Origin: Candidatus Faecicola pullistercoris
Lineage (GTDB): Bacteria; Bacillota; Clostridia; Christensenellales; CAG-917
Assembly (NCBI GenBank): GCA_018714105.1
Contig: DVNW01000016.1
Coordinates: 26,239-90,238, forward strand
DNA: 64,000 bases
Direction: 5' to 3'
Made by a program: the position numbers and the translations under genes. Positions 9,063 to 20,334 of the stretch are shown here, one piece after another. Positions within the stretch are counted from its first letter, which is position 1, and every line of letters starts with the position of its first letter. The notes below the pieces were generated by a model. It made no database searches and was not told the DNA's origin. It saw nothing but the letters and a program-made list of their open reading frames with translations.

Positions 9063-10427
9063 ATGAAACTGAGCGTAATAGGAGGCGGCGGCGTCCGCTC
9101 GGTATTTTTGGCAAAGAGCATAGCGGGCAGGTCGGAAAGCCTGGGTATAAACGAAGTGGTGTTTTCGGATACCGACGCCCGCAAACTGGAAATTTACGGC
9201 GGCTTGGCAAAGGGTGCGGCCGCAAGACTTGCTCCCGGATTGAAATTCGTTCTTACTACGGATAAGACGGAGGCGGTAAAGGACGCCGATTACGTTATTA
9301 CCACTATAAGACAGGGCGGCGATATGCTCAGAGTGGCCGACGAAAGGGCCGCTCTGGACCTCGGACTTCTCGGACAGGAAACTACGGGAGCCGCCGGATT
9401 CGGTTTTGCAATGCGCAGTCTGCCCGCGCTTGTCGGGTACTGCGAACTGGCTCTGAAATACGCAAAGCCCGAAGTTAAAATTTTTAATTTTACAAATCCC
9501 GCCGGGCTTATGACACAGTCGCTTGCCTGTTTGGGATACTCAAACGCTTTCGGAGTATGCGACGCTCCGTCGGGAATGCTCAGGCAGTTTGCGGATTACC
9601 TCGGTGCGGACGTGAAAGACCTTCGGGCGGAGTGTTACGGCCTTAATCATCTTTCCTTTTTTGCCGATATAACGCTGAACGGGCAGTCCGTTATGCGTAA
9701 ACTAATGGAGGACGACGAGGCGTATAAACATACAGACCTCAGATTTTTCGATAAAAGCAAAGTTTTAGAACTGGGCGAAATACCCAACGAATACCTGTAT
9801 TATTACTTTAGCCCCGAAAAAGCCGTTCGGAACATATTGACAAGCGGTAAGACAAGGGGCGAAACGATAGCCGAAATAAACAGATGCATGACGGAAGAAC
9901 TGTCTTTACCGCAGATTAAAGGCGATTACGACAAGAGCCTTGAAGTGTTTGAAAAGTGGCACGGCCGCAGGGAAAACGCCTATATGGCCACCGAAACGGG
10001 CGTAAAAAGAGATAAACCGTGGCATTTCGATCTGTATTCGCCCGACGACGGCGGATACGCCGGCGTGGCGCTGAAATATATGGATATAGTTCGCGGCGGC
10101 GGCACGGGTGAAATGATACTTTGCGTACGCAACGGGGGCGGACTCGATTTTCTCGAAAACGACGATACAGTGGAAATTACCTGCGACGTTTCGTCCAAAG
10201 GAGCGGTCCCGCACAAAATACATGTCGGCGAAGGATATCAGAAACAAATCATTACGCTTATGAAGCAATACGAGCGGCTGGCGTCCGAGGCTCTTATAAA
10301 TAAAAGCGTGTCCGCTGCCGTTGAGGCTTTAAGCATAAATCCCTTTGTGGGCAACAGACGCGACGCACGTACTCTCGTAGACAGGTTTTTGCAGATAAGC
10401 AAGGATTATACATATGATTGGAAGTAA
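9063..10427 (+). CDS. Glycoside hydrolase family 4 (6-phospho-glycosidase-like)
   Basis: N-terminal NAD-binding VIGGGGVRS, FTNPAG, GLNHLSFF motifs. Confidence 0.88.
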   Translation: MKLSVIGGGGVRSVFLAKSIAGRSESLGINEVVFSDTDARKLEIYGGLAKGAAARLAPGLKFVLTTDKTEAVKDADYVITTIRQGGDMLRVADERAALDLGLLGQETTGAAGFGFAMRSLPALVGYCELALKYAKPEVKIFNFTNPAGLMTQSLACLGYSNAFGVCDAPSGMLRQFADYLGADVKDLRAECYGLNHLSFFADITLNGQSVMRKLMEDDEAYKHTDLRFFDKSKVLELGEIPNEYLYYYFSPEKAVRNILTSGKTRGETIAEINRCMTEELSLPQIKGDYDKSLEVFEKWHGRRENAYMATETGVKRDKPWHFDLYSPDDGGYAGVALKYMDIVRGGGTGEMILCVRNGGGLDFLENDDTVEITCDVSSKGAVPHKIHVGEGYQKQIITLMKQYERLASEALINKSVSAAVEALSINPFVGNRRDARTLVDRFLQISKDYTYDWK

Positions 10428-11331
10428 TAAAGCGCCGGATGTGGCGGGACTGGACACAATCAATATAGACCTTATCTATTCAGGTCTCGAAAAACTGCCG
10501 GCCGAAGGCGAGGAAGTTTTTTCAAATGACTTCAAAGTGGCTTTCGGCGGCGGCGGCGTGGCTACGCTGTTACAGCTTGCAAGACTCGGACTCGACGTAA
10601 CGGCGGCTACTTTTATAGGCCGCGATATGTTTTCGGCATTTGCCGAGGATTTTCTGAAAAACCAAAGCGTAAACGTAATCAATCTGTATAAAAAAGGTTT
10701 TGCGCTCAACGTATCTTCGGCAATGCTTACGCCGTCGGACAGGACCTTTGTGTCTTACGGTACGGCGGCGACAATATCGGAGCAAGAGGAAAAACTGCTG
10801 TTCGACTCGTTCAGGAGCGCAAAAGCCGTTCTTATGAAAACGGGCAATATAGGGCTTTACCGCAAATTAAAAAACTCGGGTTGTAAGCTTATACTCGACG
10901 TTGGCTGGTCGGACGGCTTGTCGATATCGGAGATTTCCGAGTATCTCTGCCTTGCCGATTATTTCACGCCTAATAAAAAAGAGGCTCTTAAACTTACCGG
11001 CAAGGACAACGTGAAGGAAGCGGCCGAAGTATTGTCCGGGTTTTTTAGAGATGTGCTTATCAAACTCGATAAGGACGGCTGTTACGTACTTAGCGACGGC
11101 ACGGCCTTTACCGTACCGCCCGTAAGCGACGTTAAAGCGGTTGACAGTACGGGCGCGGGCGACGCCTTTCTGGCGGGATTTACGTACGGCATAGTAAGGG
11201 GCGAGAGTTTTATAAAATCAGTTAAGTACGGAAACGTTACGGGAGCGAGGTGCGTTGAGGAATACGGCGCCGTGACCGCGGTTACTTCGTATGACGACCT
11301 TCAAAGCGCGTTCGATAAAGCATATAAGTAA
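10414..11331 (+). CDS. PfkB-family carbohydrate kinase
   Basis: C-terminal signature DSTGAGDAFLAGFTYG; overlaps GH4 gene end. Confidence 0.9.
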   Translation: MIGSNKAPDVAGLDTINIDLIYSGLEKLPAEGEEVFSNDFKVAFGGGGVATLLQLARLGLDVTAATFIGRDMFSAFAEDFLKNQSVNVINLYKKGFALNVSSAMLTPSDRTFVSYGTAATISEQEEKLLFDSFRSAKAVLMKTGNIGLYRKLKNSGCKLILDVGWSDGLSISEISEYLCLADYFTPNKKEALKLTGKDNVKEAAEVLSGFFRDVLIKLDKDGCYVLSDGTAFTVPPVSDVKAVDSTGAGDAFLAGFTYGIVRGESFIKSVKYGNVTGARCVEEYGAVTAVTSYDDLQSAFDKAYK

Positions 11332-11348
11332 GTTTGCGAGGGAAAATT

Positions 11349-12569
11349 ATGAAAAAATTTATTGCCTTAATACTTGCGCTTTGCCTTGTTTTTACAATGG
11401 CGTCCGGGTTGACGGCATGCACTAAGCCCGACGACACGGGCGAAGATACGGGTATTACCGACGATGGTAACGCCGATAACGGCGACGGTTCGGGGAATAC
11501 CGGGGACGGAAATCTGCCCGACGATACGGGCGATGATACGGTTACCGTGGACGTCCGCCCCGAGGGGTTTAAACTTAAGATGACCGACGGAGAGTTTAAA
11601 ATTCTGCATCTGGCCGATTTTCACGAGTGTTTCAACGGAAGAGAATGGTTTGACGAGCGCAATCTCGAATTTATGGAAAGAATCGTGGATTACACAAAGC
11701 CCGATCTCGTGGTGCTCGGCGGCGATAACGTCTTTCCGCTTTCCACTCTCGGCGAGCTGATGTATCAGGAAACGCTGAAAACGATAGCGGGATTCGGTAA
11801 GTTTTTCGACGAGCGCGAGCAGTACTGGACCATGGTCTTCGGCAACCACGACGACGAGTGCATATTCAGCAAGAGTCAGCAGCTCGAACACGCCCTTAAA
11901 ACAAGCGAATACTTTGTGGGCGGACTCGAAGACGGCAGTTATTACAAGGCGTTTTGCGATACGGAAAAAGAGATGATAGGCAATATGGCTTTTCCCGTTT
12001 ACAACGGCGACGAGCACGCATACAATATCTTTTTGTTCGACAGCGGTTCGGCGCGCGCAGAAAACGCGGGGTTGTTCGGCGGCAAATACAATTACATACG
12101 CGACAATCAGGTGGAATGGTATAAAAACATCGCTCTGAGCGACGCGGAGGCCAACGGCGGCGTGCCCGTTCCCTCGGTTATGATAACGCATATCCCGCTT
12201 CACGAGCACAAAGAAGCGTTTTATAATCGTTTCGATACCTCCGTTGTGGAAAAATACGTTTACGACCTTGCGGGTCAGTATTCGCTTTCGGCAATAAGGT
12301 CCACTCTTTACGACGTTGCGGTAAACCGGGTCAAAGACGTCAAAGGCATATTTACGGGACATAATCATCTTAACGGATTTACCGCGGTGGTAAAGGCTGC
12401 GGGCGGCAACAAGGTTATGCTGTCGACAACGCGTCAGGCGGGAGTTTATTGGGAAAACGGCGTGGAATACACGATTAATTCGGGCAGACTGATAACGCTT
12501 AAAGCCGACGGAAGTCTGTCCACTTACGAGTATCACGACAGCGAGGAATATCATATCTCGATAGACTGA
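11349..12569 (+). CDS. Lipoprotein metallophosphoesterase
   Basis: Lipobox LTAC in signal MKKFIALILALCLVFTMASGLTAC; low-complexity DDTG linker; LADFHECF, LVVLGGDNV, VFGNHDDE, FTGHNHLN motifs. Confidence 0.87.
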   Translation: MKKFIALILALCLVFTMASGLTACTKPDDTGEDTGITDDGNADNGDGSGNTGDGNLPDDTGDDTVTVDVRPEGFKLKMTDGEFKILHLADFHECFNGREWFDERNLEFMERIVDYTKPDLVVLGGDNVFPLSTLGELMYQETLKTIAGFGKFFDEREQYWTMVFGNHDDECIFSKSQQLEHALKTSEYFVGGLEDGSYYKAFCDTEKEMIGNMAFPVYNGDEHAYNIFLFDSGSARAENAGLFGGKYNYIRDNQVEWYKNIALSDAEANGGVPVPSVMITHIPLHEHKEAFYNRFDTSVVEKYVYDLAGQYSLSAIRSTLYDVAVNRVKDVKGIFTGHNHLNGFTAVVKAAGGNKVMLSTTRQAGVYWENGVEYTINSGRLITLKADGSLSTYEYHDSEEYHISID

Positions 12570-12599
12570 CGCCGCAATAACGTCACCTTCGGATAACAG

Positions 12600-12627
12600 A
12601 AATAACGCGGAACTATCCGCGTTATTT
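12600..12627. terminator. Bidirectional terminator
   Basis: AAATAACGCGGA-ACTA-TCCGCGTTATTT (12 bp perfect). Confidence 0.85.
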
Positions 12628-12670
12628 TATTTCGGTATTATTGACGGTTTGACCGAAGCTTGTGCGCCGT

Positions 12671-13096
12671 CTATTTTTCGAAATCGAACACGTTAAGTCC
12701 GGTCTGCGCGTTTTTCGAGCGGTCAACGCGTCCTTCTATAACGTTGACTACAACCTCGCACGTAGCGCTTACCGTGGCGCTGTTCAGATGTCCGCCTACC
12801 GCAACTCCGTTTCTGTCGGCGGCAGAAATATGAAAGTGCGAATAATAATTACCGTCCATTGTGCTTACGGTGCCCGACAGCGACAGAATTTCGTATTCTC
12901 CCGCAAAGTCGGTCTGAAAATATGTTTGGGATTCAAGGCTGTAAACGCCGGCCGAAAACTCTTTTACCGCGCCTATCGCACTGACCGATGCCAACGTAAT
13001 ATTCTGCTTGACGCAGACCTCTTTGATTGCGGCAACGATTTCTTCTCCGGGGTCAAGCCTTACTATCAAGGTGTTTCCGAATTTTTTGTAATCCAT
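12671..13096 (-). CDS. PPC/PCC (DUF296) domain protein
   Basis: LIVRLDPGEEIVAAIKEVC, GAVKEFSAGVY, SHFHISAADRNG, GGHL motifs. Confidence 0.85.
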   Translation of the reverse strand: MDYKKFGNTLIVRLDPGEEIVAAIKEVCVKQNITLASVSAIGAVKEFSAGVYSLESQTYFQTDFAGEYEILSLSGTVSTMDGNYYSHFHISAADRNGVAVGGHLNSATVSATCEVVVNVIEGRVDRSKNAQTGLNVFDFEK

Positions 13097-13106
13097 AATT
13101 TCCTCC

Positions 13107-14021
13107 TTAATTGTCTTTTATAACGAACGGCAATATTACCGGATGTTCGAATTTTCGGGTAAACACCGTACGCCTGTTGGGCGCGTGCAATATGAGTTTA
13201 AGCGAGCCGCCGAAATCTTCGAATACCATACCGTGTCCGCCGTCCCCGGTAAACAGCGGCGGCAATTGACGCCAGTTTCCGAAAAGTCCGTTTTCGCTTC
13301 GTGCGGCAAGCTGCACGTATCGGTCTCCTTTAACCATGGTGGACCACAGCATTATAATGCTTTTATCCGTCTTAACGAAAAACGGTCCGTCGGTAACCTT
13401 GAATTTGGAATTTACGGGCATGTAGGTGTTTGCCGACGCTTTGAAAAGCAAAACGTCGGAGTCCGGCAGTATGCCTGAAAAATCCTCCTTAAGGCGTACA
13501 GCGCGTATCTGGCCGTCCTTGCAGTCGATATACTCATAGCAGTAAACTATGTAATGATTGCCGTTTTCGCATATAAGAGTAGCGTCCAGCGAAGACTTGT
13601 CTTCCGGGGTTATTCTGGTTTTAAAAGTAAATTCCGAGTCGGGAGACTCCGAAGTAAAGAGATAAGTGCCCCGTTTGCCGCCCGCGGGTTTAAGCGTAAG
13701 CAGCAGAACGTATCCGTTTTCCGTTTTGTGAATTTCGGGAGCCCAGAAGTCCGAAAACGCGCCGGGCAGTTTATTTTTATCGACAATTTTAAAAGGACCG
13801 CGCCAGTTTTCGAGGTCTCGTGATTTGTAAATATAAACGCCGTCGCCGTCGTTGTAGGAAAACCTGTATTTAGTACCCGTCAATATGTATTCGTCGCCGC
13901 AATTTATTACGTACGGATCGCGGAAAGCGATATCGCGGATATTAATACGGTCGGAGAAGGTGAGGTAGTCTTTCATTTTCAGTCCCGATAAAAATTTTCG
14001 GGTTTTTCCGATAAGTCCCAT
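13107..14021 (-). CDS. Glycoside hydrolase family 43-like beta-propeller protein
   Basis: RDPYVINCGDEYILTGT, FWAPEIHKTENGYVLLLT, SLDATLICENG, DGPFFVKTD motifs. Confidence 0.8.
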   Translation of the reverse strand: MGLIGKTRKFLSGLKMKDYLTFSDRINIRDIAFRDPYVINCGDEYILTGTKYRFSYNDGDGVYIYKSRDLENWRGPFKIVDKNKLPGAFSDFWAPEIHKTENGYVLLLTLKPAGGKRGTYLFTSESPDSEFTFKTRITPEDKSSLDATLICENGNHYIVYCYEYIDCKDGQIRAVRLKEDFSGILPDSDVLLFKASANTYMPVNSKFKVTDGPFFVKTDKSIIMLWSTMVKGDRYVQLAARSENGLFGNWRQLPPLFTGDGGHGMVFEDFGGSLKLILHAPNRRTVFTRKFEHPVILPFVIKDN

Positions 14022-14258
14022 GACGCGCCCTGAATTTCTTTTAAATCATTATACCATTTAAATTCCGTTTTTGTAAAGGGAAGACCGATAAAAGGCCAAA
14101 ACATCTCAAACTCTTCATAAAACCGCAAAAATCGACAGCAAAGAATATTATTTTGACATACCTTTTAAAATATCGCCGCGCGGTTCGGCTTTACGGATAC
14201 TTTTTCTGAATTTAACCCGAAAAGGAAAAAAATATTACCTGAAACCAAGGTTTTTCGT

Positions 14259-14287
14259 TTGACTTATTTTTTTAAAATTGGTATTAT
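14259..14287 (+). promoter_or_regulatory. Promoter of the purine operon
   Basis: TTGACT - 17 bp - TATTAT. Confidence 0.75.
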
Positions 14288-14362
14288 CTACATATAAAAT
14301 TTTATAGCAACCAAATTCGGCTTACTTACCCTCCGCGGGTTAACAAAACAAGAGGTAACGTT

Positions 14363-14476
14363 ATGAAAAAACAGTTTATTTTTTACGATTGTTCAGGCAG
14401 TTACACTCGTTTTGCGGGCGGAAGCGCCGTGTATCAGCCCCTTATTCACGGGGGAAAATGCGTAAATTACCGTTAA
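14363..14476 (+). CDS. Putative 37-aa leader ORF MKKQFIFYDCSGSYTRFAGGSAVYQPLIHGGKCVNYR
   Basis: AGAGG 5' of ATG; stop TAA lies 1 nt before a terminator stem; located between the promoter and purE. Confidence 0.5.
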   Translation: MKKQFIFYDCSGSYTRFAGGSAVYQPLIHGGKCVNYR

Positions 14477-14477
14477 A

Positions 14478-14519
14478 AGAAGACTGCACCTTTGTTGCGG
14501 TCTTTTATATTTTTATACA
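14478..14519 (+). terminator. Attenuator-type intrinsic terminator upstream of purE
   Basis: AGAAGACTGCA-CCTTTGT-TGCGGTCTTTT stem (about 11 bp, G.U pairs included) then TTTTATATTTTTAT. Confidence 0.75.
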
Positions 14520-14534
14520 AGGAGATTAAACTAA

Positions 14535-15023
14535 ATGGCAACCGTAACCATTATTATGGGAAGCAAAAGCGACTTGCCGGGCGTAAAACCCGCGTACGAT
14601 ACGCTTAAAGAGTTCGGTATCGATACCGAAATGCTCGTTCTCAGCGCGCACCGTACGCCCGACGAAGTAGCCGAACTTACTAAGAACGCCGACAAAAAGG
14701 GCATAAAAGTATTTATTGCGGCCGCGGGCAAGGCGGCTCACCTTGCGGGAGTAATAGCCGCAGGTACTGTAAGGCCCGTAATAGGCATACCCGTTAAAAG
14801 TTCGTTTATGGACGGGCTGGACAGCCTGTTATCCACCGTTCAGATGCCTAGCGGCATTCCCGTAGCTACCGTTGCCGTGGGCGGCAGCGTGAACGCAGCG
14901 TTGCTGGCGGTTCAGATGCTTGCTTTAAGCAGCCCGGAACTCAGCGCAAAACTTCTGGATTATAAAGAAAAAATGAAAAAAGACGTGCTGGCCCAGAACG
15001 AGAGCCTGCAAAAGGAGATATAA
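14535..15023 (+). CDS. purE: 5-(carboxyamino)imidazole ribonucleotide mutase
   Basis: [27 protein letters not shown]; purine operon context. Confidence 0.95.
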   Translation: MATVTIIMGSKSDLPGVKPAYDTLKEFGIDTEMLVLSAHRTPDEVAELTKNADKKGIKVFIAAAGKAAHLAGVIAAGTVRPVIGIPVKSSFMDGLDSLLSTVQMPSGIPVATVAVGGSVNAALLAVQMLALSSPELSAKLLDYKEKMKKDVLAQNESLQKEI

Positions 15024-15024
15024 A

Positions 15025-15738
15025 ATGCAAAAAGGCGATTTAATGTACGAAGGAAAGGCAAAAAAGGTTTATTTTACCGACGACAGCGACGTGGTTCTCG
15101 TCAGCTATAAGGACGACGCCACCGCTTTCAACGGACTCAAAAAAGGACAGATTGCGGGAAAGGGAATAGTCAATAACCGCTGCTCCAACCACATGTTCAA
15201 AATGCTTGAGGAACACGCTATCAAAACCCATTACATCGAGGAACTCAGCGATACCGATACGCTCGTGAAAAAGGTGCAGATAGTACCTCTCGAAGTTATC
15301 GTCAGGAATATCGCCGCCGGCAGCCTCAGCAAAAGACTGGGGCTGGAAGAAGGTACTCTTCTTAAAAGCACGGTGCTGGAATTCTGCTATAAGGACGACG
15401 CGCTCGGCGATCCCATGGTAAACGACTATCACATCGCCGCCATGGAGCTTGCTACCGACGAGGAGCTGGGCGAAATCAAACGCATGGCGTTTAAAATCAA
15501 CGCTCTTTTAAGAGATTATCTAAAAGAGATAAACATTGACCTTATAGACTTCAAACTCGAATTCGGAAGGTACAAGGGCGATATAATACTGGCAGACGAA
15601 ATTTCGCCCGATACCTGCCGTTTCTGGGATACCGTTACGCATGAAAAACTCGACAAGGACAGGTTCAGAAGAGACCTCGGCGGCGTTGAGGACGCTTATC
15701 AGGAAGTTCTTAACAGACTTATGGGAGTGCGCAAATGA
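15025..15738 (+). CDS. purC: Phosphoribosylaminoimidazole-succinocarboxamide synthase
   Basis: [30 protein letters not shown]-like region, [15 protein letters not shown]. Confidence 0.96.
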   Translation: MQKGDLMYEGKAKKVYFTDDSDVVLVSYKDDATAFNGLKKGQIAGKGIVNNRCSNHMFKMLEEHAIKTHYIEELSDTDTLVKKVQIVPLEVIVRNIAAGSLSKRLGLEEGTLLKSTVLEFCYKDDALGDPMVNDYHIAAMELATDEELGEIKRMAFKINALLRDYLKEINIDLIDFKLEFGRYKGDIILADEISPDTCRFWDTVTHEKLDKDRFRRDLGGVEDAYQEVLNRLMGVRK

Positions 15739-17165
15739 AAAACGAAGCCGTAATATGCGACAGGGAGTGGAAAATCAAGGAGGAATGCGGCGTTTTCGGC
15801 ATTATAGGCAAAGAGCCGTGCGACGTCGCCCGTAAAATATATTTCGGCTTGTTCGCCCTGCAGCACAGGGGACAGGAAAGCGCGGGTATCGCGGTTTCGT
15901 ATCAGCGCACTAAGGTTGCTTATTATAAAAACCTCGGCCTTGTGAACGACGTATTCGGCGACGAGGAGCTCAAACTTCTGCCCGACAGCAAGGTGGGCGT
16001 GGGACACGTCAGATACTCCACCACGGGTACGAATAACGTAGTAAATGCTCAGCCCGTCGTATTTTACGGTAAGCTCGGCAGAATGGCGCTTGCTCATAAC
16101 GGCAACGTTATTAACGCCGATAAAATAAAATACGACATGATGAAATGCGGCCACATCTTCCAGAGTTCGACGGACAGCGAGGTTATTTCGGCGCGCATAA
16201 ATTACCGTATTCAGGATAAAAACGTAGTCGACGGCGTTATCGAGGCTTGCGAGGAATTCAAAGGCGCGTTCTCCCTCGTGATTATGGCGGAAGAAAGGCT
16301 CATAGCCGTGCGCGACAGACTGGGGCTTAAACCCCTTGTTCTCGGGCAGACTCCCGAAGGAGAATACGTAGTCGCCAGCGAATCCTGCGCTCTCGACGCG
16401 GTAGGCGCGATTATCGTAAGGGATATCGAGCCCGGCGAGGTGCTTACCATAGATACCGACGGCAATATGGAAAGCCGCTACCTTAAAAATATCGATAAAA
16501 AGGCATGCATATTCGAGTACGTATATCTTGCCAGAAGCGATTCCGTCATAGACGGCGTAAGCGTGTACGACGCCAGATACGAGTGCGGCAGAATGCTTGC
16601 CGAGCTTTATAAAATCGACGCCGATCTGGTTTCGGGCGTGCCCGATTCCGCTTTGGTATGCGCAAAGGGTTACAGCGACGTTTCGGGCCTTCCCATGGTG
16701 GACGCCATTACCAAAAACAGATATGTGGGACGTACGTTCATTCAGCCCAGTCAGTCGATGCGCGAAAATACCGTAAGCATCAAGCTTAACGCTTTCCGCA
16801 ACAACATAAAGGGTAAAAGAATAGTTCTTATAGACGACTCTATCGTAAGAGGCACGACAAGCAAAAAAATAGTCGACCTTCTGAAAAAGAACGGTGCGAA
16901 AGAAGTGCATATGATCATCGGTTCGCCCATCGTTTCCTATCCTTGTTTCTTCGGCGTGGACATGCAGACAAAGGAACAGCTTATCGGAAGCAAATTAAGT
17001 AAAGACGAAATCTGTAAGGCGATAGGCGCTGACAGCCTCAATTACATTCCCATCGAATACCTCAAAAAGGCGTGCGGCGGTCAAGGTTTCTGCTGCGCCT
17101 GCTTCGACGGGATTTACCCCGAGGAAGTAGAACAGGAAGACCTCGATAAATTTATGTTCGAATAG
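15735..17165 (+). CDS. purF: Amidophosphoribosyltransferase
   Basis: CGVFGIIG after short propeptide, [28 protein letters not shown]. Confidence 0.97.
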   Translation: MKNEAVICDREWKIKEECGVFGIIGKEPCDVARKIYFGLFALQHRGQESAGIAVSYQRTKVAYYKNLGLVNDVFGDEELKLLPDSKVGVGHVRYSTTGTNNVVNAQPVVFYGKLGRMALAHNGNVINADKIKYDMMKCGHIFQSSTDSEVISARINYRIQDKNVVDGVIEACEEFKGAFSLVIMAEERLIAVRDRLGLKPLVLGQTPEGEYVVASESCALDAVGAIIVRDIEPGEVLTIDTDGNMESRYLKNIDKKACIFEYVYLARSDSVIDGVSVYDARYECGRMLAELYKIDADLVSGVPDSALVCAKGYSDVSGLPMVDAITKNRYVGRTFIQPSQSMRENTVSIKLNAFRNNIKGKRIVLIDDSIVRGTTSKKIVDLLKKNGAKEVHMIIGSPIVSYPCFFGVDMQTKEQLIGSKLSKDEICKAIGADSLNYIPIEYLKKACGGQGFCCACFDGIYPEEVEQEDLDKFMFE

Positions 17166-17174
17166 GAGGACGTT

Positions 17175-18191
17175 ATGGCCATAGATTATAAACAGGCCGG
17201 AGTAGACGTTGAAGCCGGATATTCCGCAGTTAAACTCATGAAACAGTACGTAAGCAAAACTTACGATAAAAACGTCTTAGGCGATCTGGGCTCTTTCGGC
17301 GGATTTTACGCTCTGGACGACAAGCCCGACGGCGACGTGCTAGTAGCCGGCACCGACGGGGTGGGCACCAAATTAAAATACGCTTTCGTTACGGGAAAAC
17401 ACGACACAATAGGTATAGACGCCGTGGCCATGTGCGTAAACGATATAGTTTGTCAGGGAGCAAGACCTCTGATATTCCTTGACTATATCGCTCTTTCCAA
17501 ACTAGTGCCCGAAAAGGTGGCCGAAATAGTTAAGGGCGTGGCAGAAGGCTGTATGCAGGCAGGTTGCGCGCTTATCGGCGGCGAAACGGCCGAAATGCCC
17601 GGATTTTATGCTGCCGACGAGTACGACATAGCCGGGTTCTCGGTGGGCGTTGCCAAAAAGAACAAAATCATAAACGGAGCCTCGATTAAAGAAGGCGACG
17701 TACTTATAGGACTCAGATCGAGCGGTATACATTCCAACGGATATTCGCTTGTAAGGCAGCTTTATCCGCCCGTCAGGGAAGAACTCGAAAAGTTCGACGA
17801 GGAACTTGGCGAAAGCGCGGCCGAAGCCATACTCAGACCAACAAGAATTTACGTTAAAACCGTGCTCGACCTTATCGACAAGTATACGGTCAAGGGCATC
17901 GCGCACATCACGGGCGGCGGATTTATAGAAAACATACCCCGCATTTTACCTGAAGGGCTTGCGGCCGAAATCGACCGCTCGTCTTACGAATTGCCGCCCA
18001 TATTCAAAGCGCTTAAAAAGCGCGCGGGCATAAGCGACGTGAAAATGTACAATACCTTCAATATGGGTATAGGCATGGTACTGGCGGTTTCGCCCGATAT
18101 TGCCGGGGAAGTTTTGTCCTATCTCGAAAGCAAGGGCGAAAACGCGGTGCGTCTGGGCGTAGTAGTTAAGGGCGAAGGCGTTATTTTATGA
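17175..18191 (+). CDS. purM: Phosphoribosylformylglycinamidine cyclo-ligase
   Basis: [37 protein letters not shown]. Confidence 0.97.
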   Translation: MAIDYKQAGVDVEAGYSAVKLMKQYVSKTYDKNVLGDLGSFGGFYALDDKPDGDVLVAGTDGVGTKLKYAFVTGKHDTIGIDAVAMCVNDIVCQGARPLIFLDYIALSKLVPEKVAEIVKGVAEGCMQAGCALIGGETAEMPGFYAADEYDIAGFSVGVAKKNKIINGASIKEGDVLIGLRSSGIHSNGYSLVRQLYPPVREELEKFDEELGESAAEAILRPTRIYVKTVLDLIDKYTVKGIAHITGGGFIENIPRILPEGLAAEIDRSSYELPPIFKALKKRAGISDVKMYNTFNMGIGMVLAVSPDIAGEVLSYLESKGENAVRLGVVVKGEGVIL

Positions 18192-18769
18192 AAAAAATAG
18201 TGGTTTTCGCCTCGGGCGGCGGTTCGGATTTTCAAAGCGTTATCGACGGAGTCGAAAGCGGCCTTATCAAGGCCGAAATAAGTCTGCTGATAGCGGGAAA
18301 GGAAGATATTTACGCCATAGAGCGCGCCAAGGCTCACGGTATCGACTGGGCCGTTTACCGCAAAAAGGATTACCCATCGGCCGAGGCGATGTACGACGAC
18401 ATAATCGCGCGGCTTGACACAATCAACCCCGATCTGATCGTGCTTGCGGGATATCTTACGATTCTTACGCCGAATATAGTCGGAAGGTACAAAGGACGCA
18501 TAATCAACATACATCCGTCGCTTATTCCGAAATACTGCGGCGACGGTTTTTACGGCATGAAAGTTCACCGCGCCGTTATAGCCGCGGGCGAAAAGGTTTC
18601 GGGAGCCACTGTGCATTACGTGGACGAAGGCACGGATACCGGCGCGATAATAAAACAGGTTACGGTAAACGTGGCCGAAGACGACACTCCCGAGAGCCTG
18701 CAAAAAAGAGTTCTGGAAGCGGAGCACAAGCTCCTGCCCGAAACGGTGGCGGCGCTATTAAACGATTAA
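18188..18769 (+). CDS. purN: Phosphoribosylglycinamide formyltransferase
   Basis: [39 protein letters not shown]. Confidence 0.95.
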   Translation: MKKIVVFASGGGSDFQSVIDGVESGLIKAEISLLIAGKEDIYAIERAKAHGIDWAVYRKKDYPSAEAMYDDIIARLDTINPDLIVLAGYLTILTPNIVGRYKGRIINIHPSLIPKYCGDGFYGMKVHRAVIAAGEKVSGATVHYVDEGTDTGAIIKQVTVNVAEDDTPESLQKRVLEAEHKLLPETVAALLND

Positions 18770-18795
18770 TTTAAACAAAACAAGGAGATAAAGTG

Positions 18796-20325
18796 ATGAA
18801 AAAGAGGGCATTAATCAGCGTTTCAGATAAAACCGATATAGAAAAGGTCGGTAAAAAACTTGCCGATCTCGGATACGAGATAATATCAACCGGCGGTACC
18901 GCGGTGGCGCTTTCCAAAGCAGGGCTGGACGTTATAGGCATAAGCGACGTAACGGGCTTTCCCGAGTGCCTCGACGGCAGAGTCAAAACCCTTCATCCCG
19001 CCGTGCACGCGGGCCTTCTCGCCATGAGAAGCAATCCCGATCACATGAAACAGCTTAAAGACCTGGACATCAATACCATCGACGTGGTTATAGTAAACCT
19101 TTATCCCTTCAGACAGACCGTGCTTGCGGGGAAACCCTTCGAGGACGTCGTTGAAAATATCGATATAGGCGGACCTACCATGCTGAGATCCGCGGCAAAG
19201 AACTATCAGGACGTTACGGTTATCGTTGACCCCGCGGATTACGAAAAGGTTTTTGCCGAACTCGAAGCCGGCGAAGTAAGCAGGGAAACGAGAATTTACC
19301 TCATGTACAAGGTATATCAGCACACCGCAGTTTACGATACCATGATTTCGGATTATCTCAGGGCGAAGCTCGGCATAGATTTTCCCGATCAGCTCACTAT
19401 GGCGTTCGAGAAAAAGGAGCAGCTCCGTTACGGCGAAAATCCGCATCAGCAGGGTGCTTTTTACGCTGAAATCATGCCCAAAGGAAACAGCCTTGCGGAA
19501 GCCGTTCAGCTTAACGGAAAACAGCTTTCCTACAACAACATCAACGACGCCAACGGCGCAATAGAACTGCTTAAAGAATTCGACGCTCCTACCGTGGTTG
19601 CGGTCAAGCATACAAATCCGTGCGGAGTGGCTACGGCCGAAAACATTTTGGAGGCTTATAAAAAGGCATATGCGGCCGACTCCGTTTCCATATTCGGCGG
19701 AATAGTTGCCGCAAACGGCACCGTGGACAAGGAAACGGCGGAAGAAATAGTAAAAATCTTTCTTGAAATCGTTATCGCGCCCGACTTTACCGACGAGGCT
19801 CTCGAAGTGCTTAAACGCAAGCCCAACCTCAGGGTGCTTAAAATCGAGGGCGTAGCTGTAAAGAACGCGGGCGGACTGAAAGATATGAAAAAAGTGTACG
19901 GCGGTCTTCTTGTGCAGGACGCCGATCTGTCGCTGTACGAAAACTTAAAAACCGTTACCGAGAAAAAACCTTCCGACAAAGAAATCAAGGATATGGAATT
20001 TGCCATGAAGGTGGTCAAACACTGCAAGTCCAACGCCATAGTCATTGCAAAAGACGGGGCCACGTTGGGCATAGGCGTAGGTCAGACCAACAGGATTTGG
20101 GCGACGAAACAGGCCGTCGAGCACAGCGAAGGCGGAGTTAAAGGCGCCGTTCTCGCTTCCGACGCATTCTTCCCGTTCGACGACTGCGTTACCGAAGCCG
20201 CGGCCGCAGGCATAAGCGCGATCGTTCAGCCCGGCGGCAGCCTCAGGGACGCCGACAGCATCAAAAAGGCCGACGAAACGGGCATTTCCATGAGCTTTAC
20301 CGGCGAAAGACATTTCAAACATTAA
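18796..20325 (+). CDS. purH: Bifunctional AICAR transformylase / IMP cyclohydrolase
   Basis: [51 protein letters not shown]. Confidence 0.97.
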   Translation: MKKRALISVSDKTDIEKVGKKLADLGYEIISTGGTAVALSKAGLDVIGISDVTGFPECLDGRVKTLHPAVHAGLLAMRSNPDHMKQLKDLDINTIDVVIVNLYPFRQTVLAGKPFEDVVENIDIGGPTMLRSAAKNYQDVTVIVDPADYEKVFAELEAGEVSRETRIYLMYKVYQHTAVYDTMISDYLRAKLGIDFPDQLTMAFEKKEQLRYGENPHQQGAFYAEIMPKGNSLAEAVQLNGKQLSYNNINDANGAIELLKEFDAPTVVAVKHTNPCGVATAENILEAYKKAYAADSVSIFGGIVAANGTVDKETAEEIVKIFLEIVIAPDFTDEALEVLKRKPNLRVLKIEGVAVKNAGGLKDMKKVYGGLLVQDADLSLYENLKTVTEKKPSDKEIKDMEFAMKVVKHCKSNAIVIAKDGATLGIGVGQTNRIWATKQAVEHSEGGVKGAVLASDAFFPFDDCVTEAAAAGISAIVQPGGSLRDADSIKKADETGISMSFTGERHFKH

Positions 20326-20334
20326 GGAGACAAT

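Noticed and set aside
11367-12554. 395-aa minus-strand ORF opposite the lipoprotein phosphoesterase
   Set aside because: Shadow ORF caused by codon bias; the plus-strand gene has clear motifs.
14287-14534. Purine or PRPP riboswitch upstream of purE
   Set aside because: I could not find the conserved core motifs of either class by eye; a covariance search would be decisive.
15699-16910. 403-aa minus-strand ORF opposite purF
   Set aside because: Shadow ORF; purF motifs are unambiguous.
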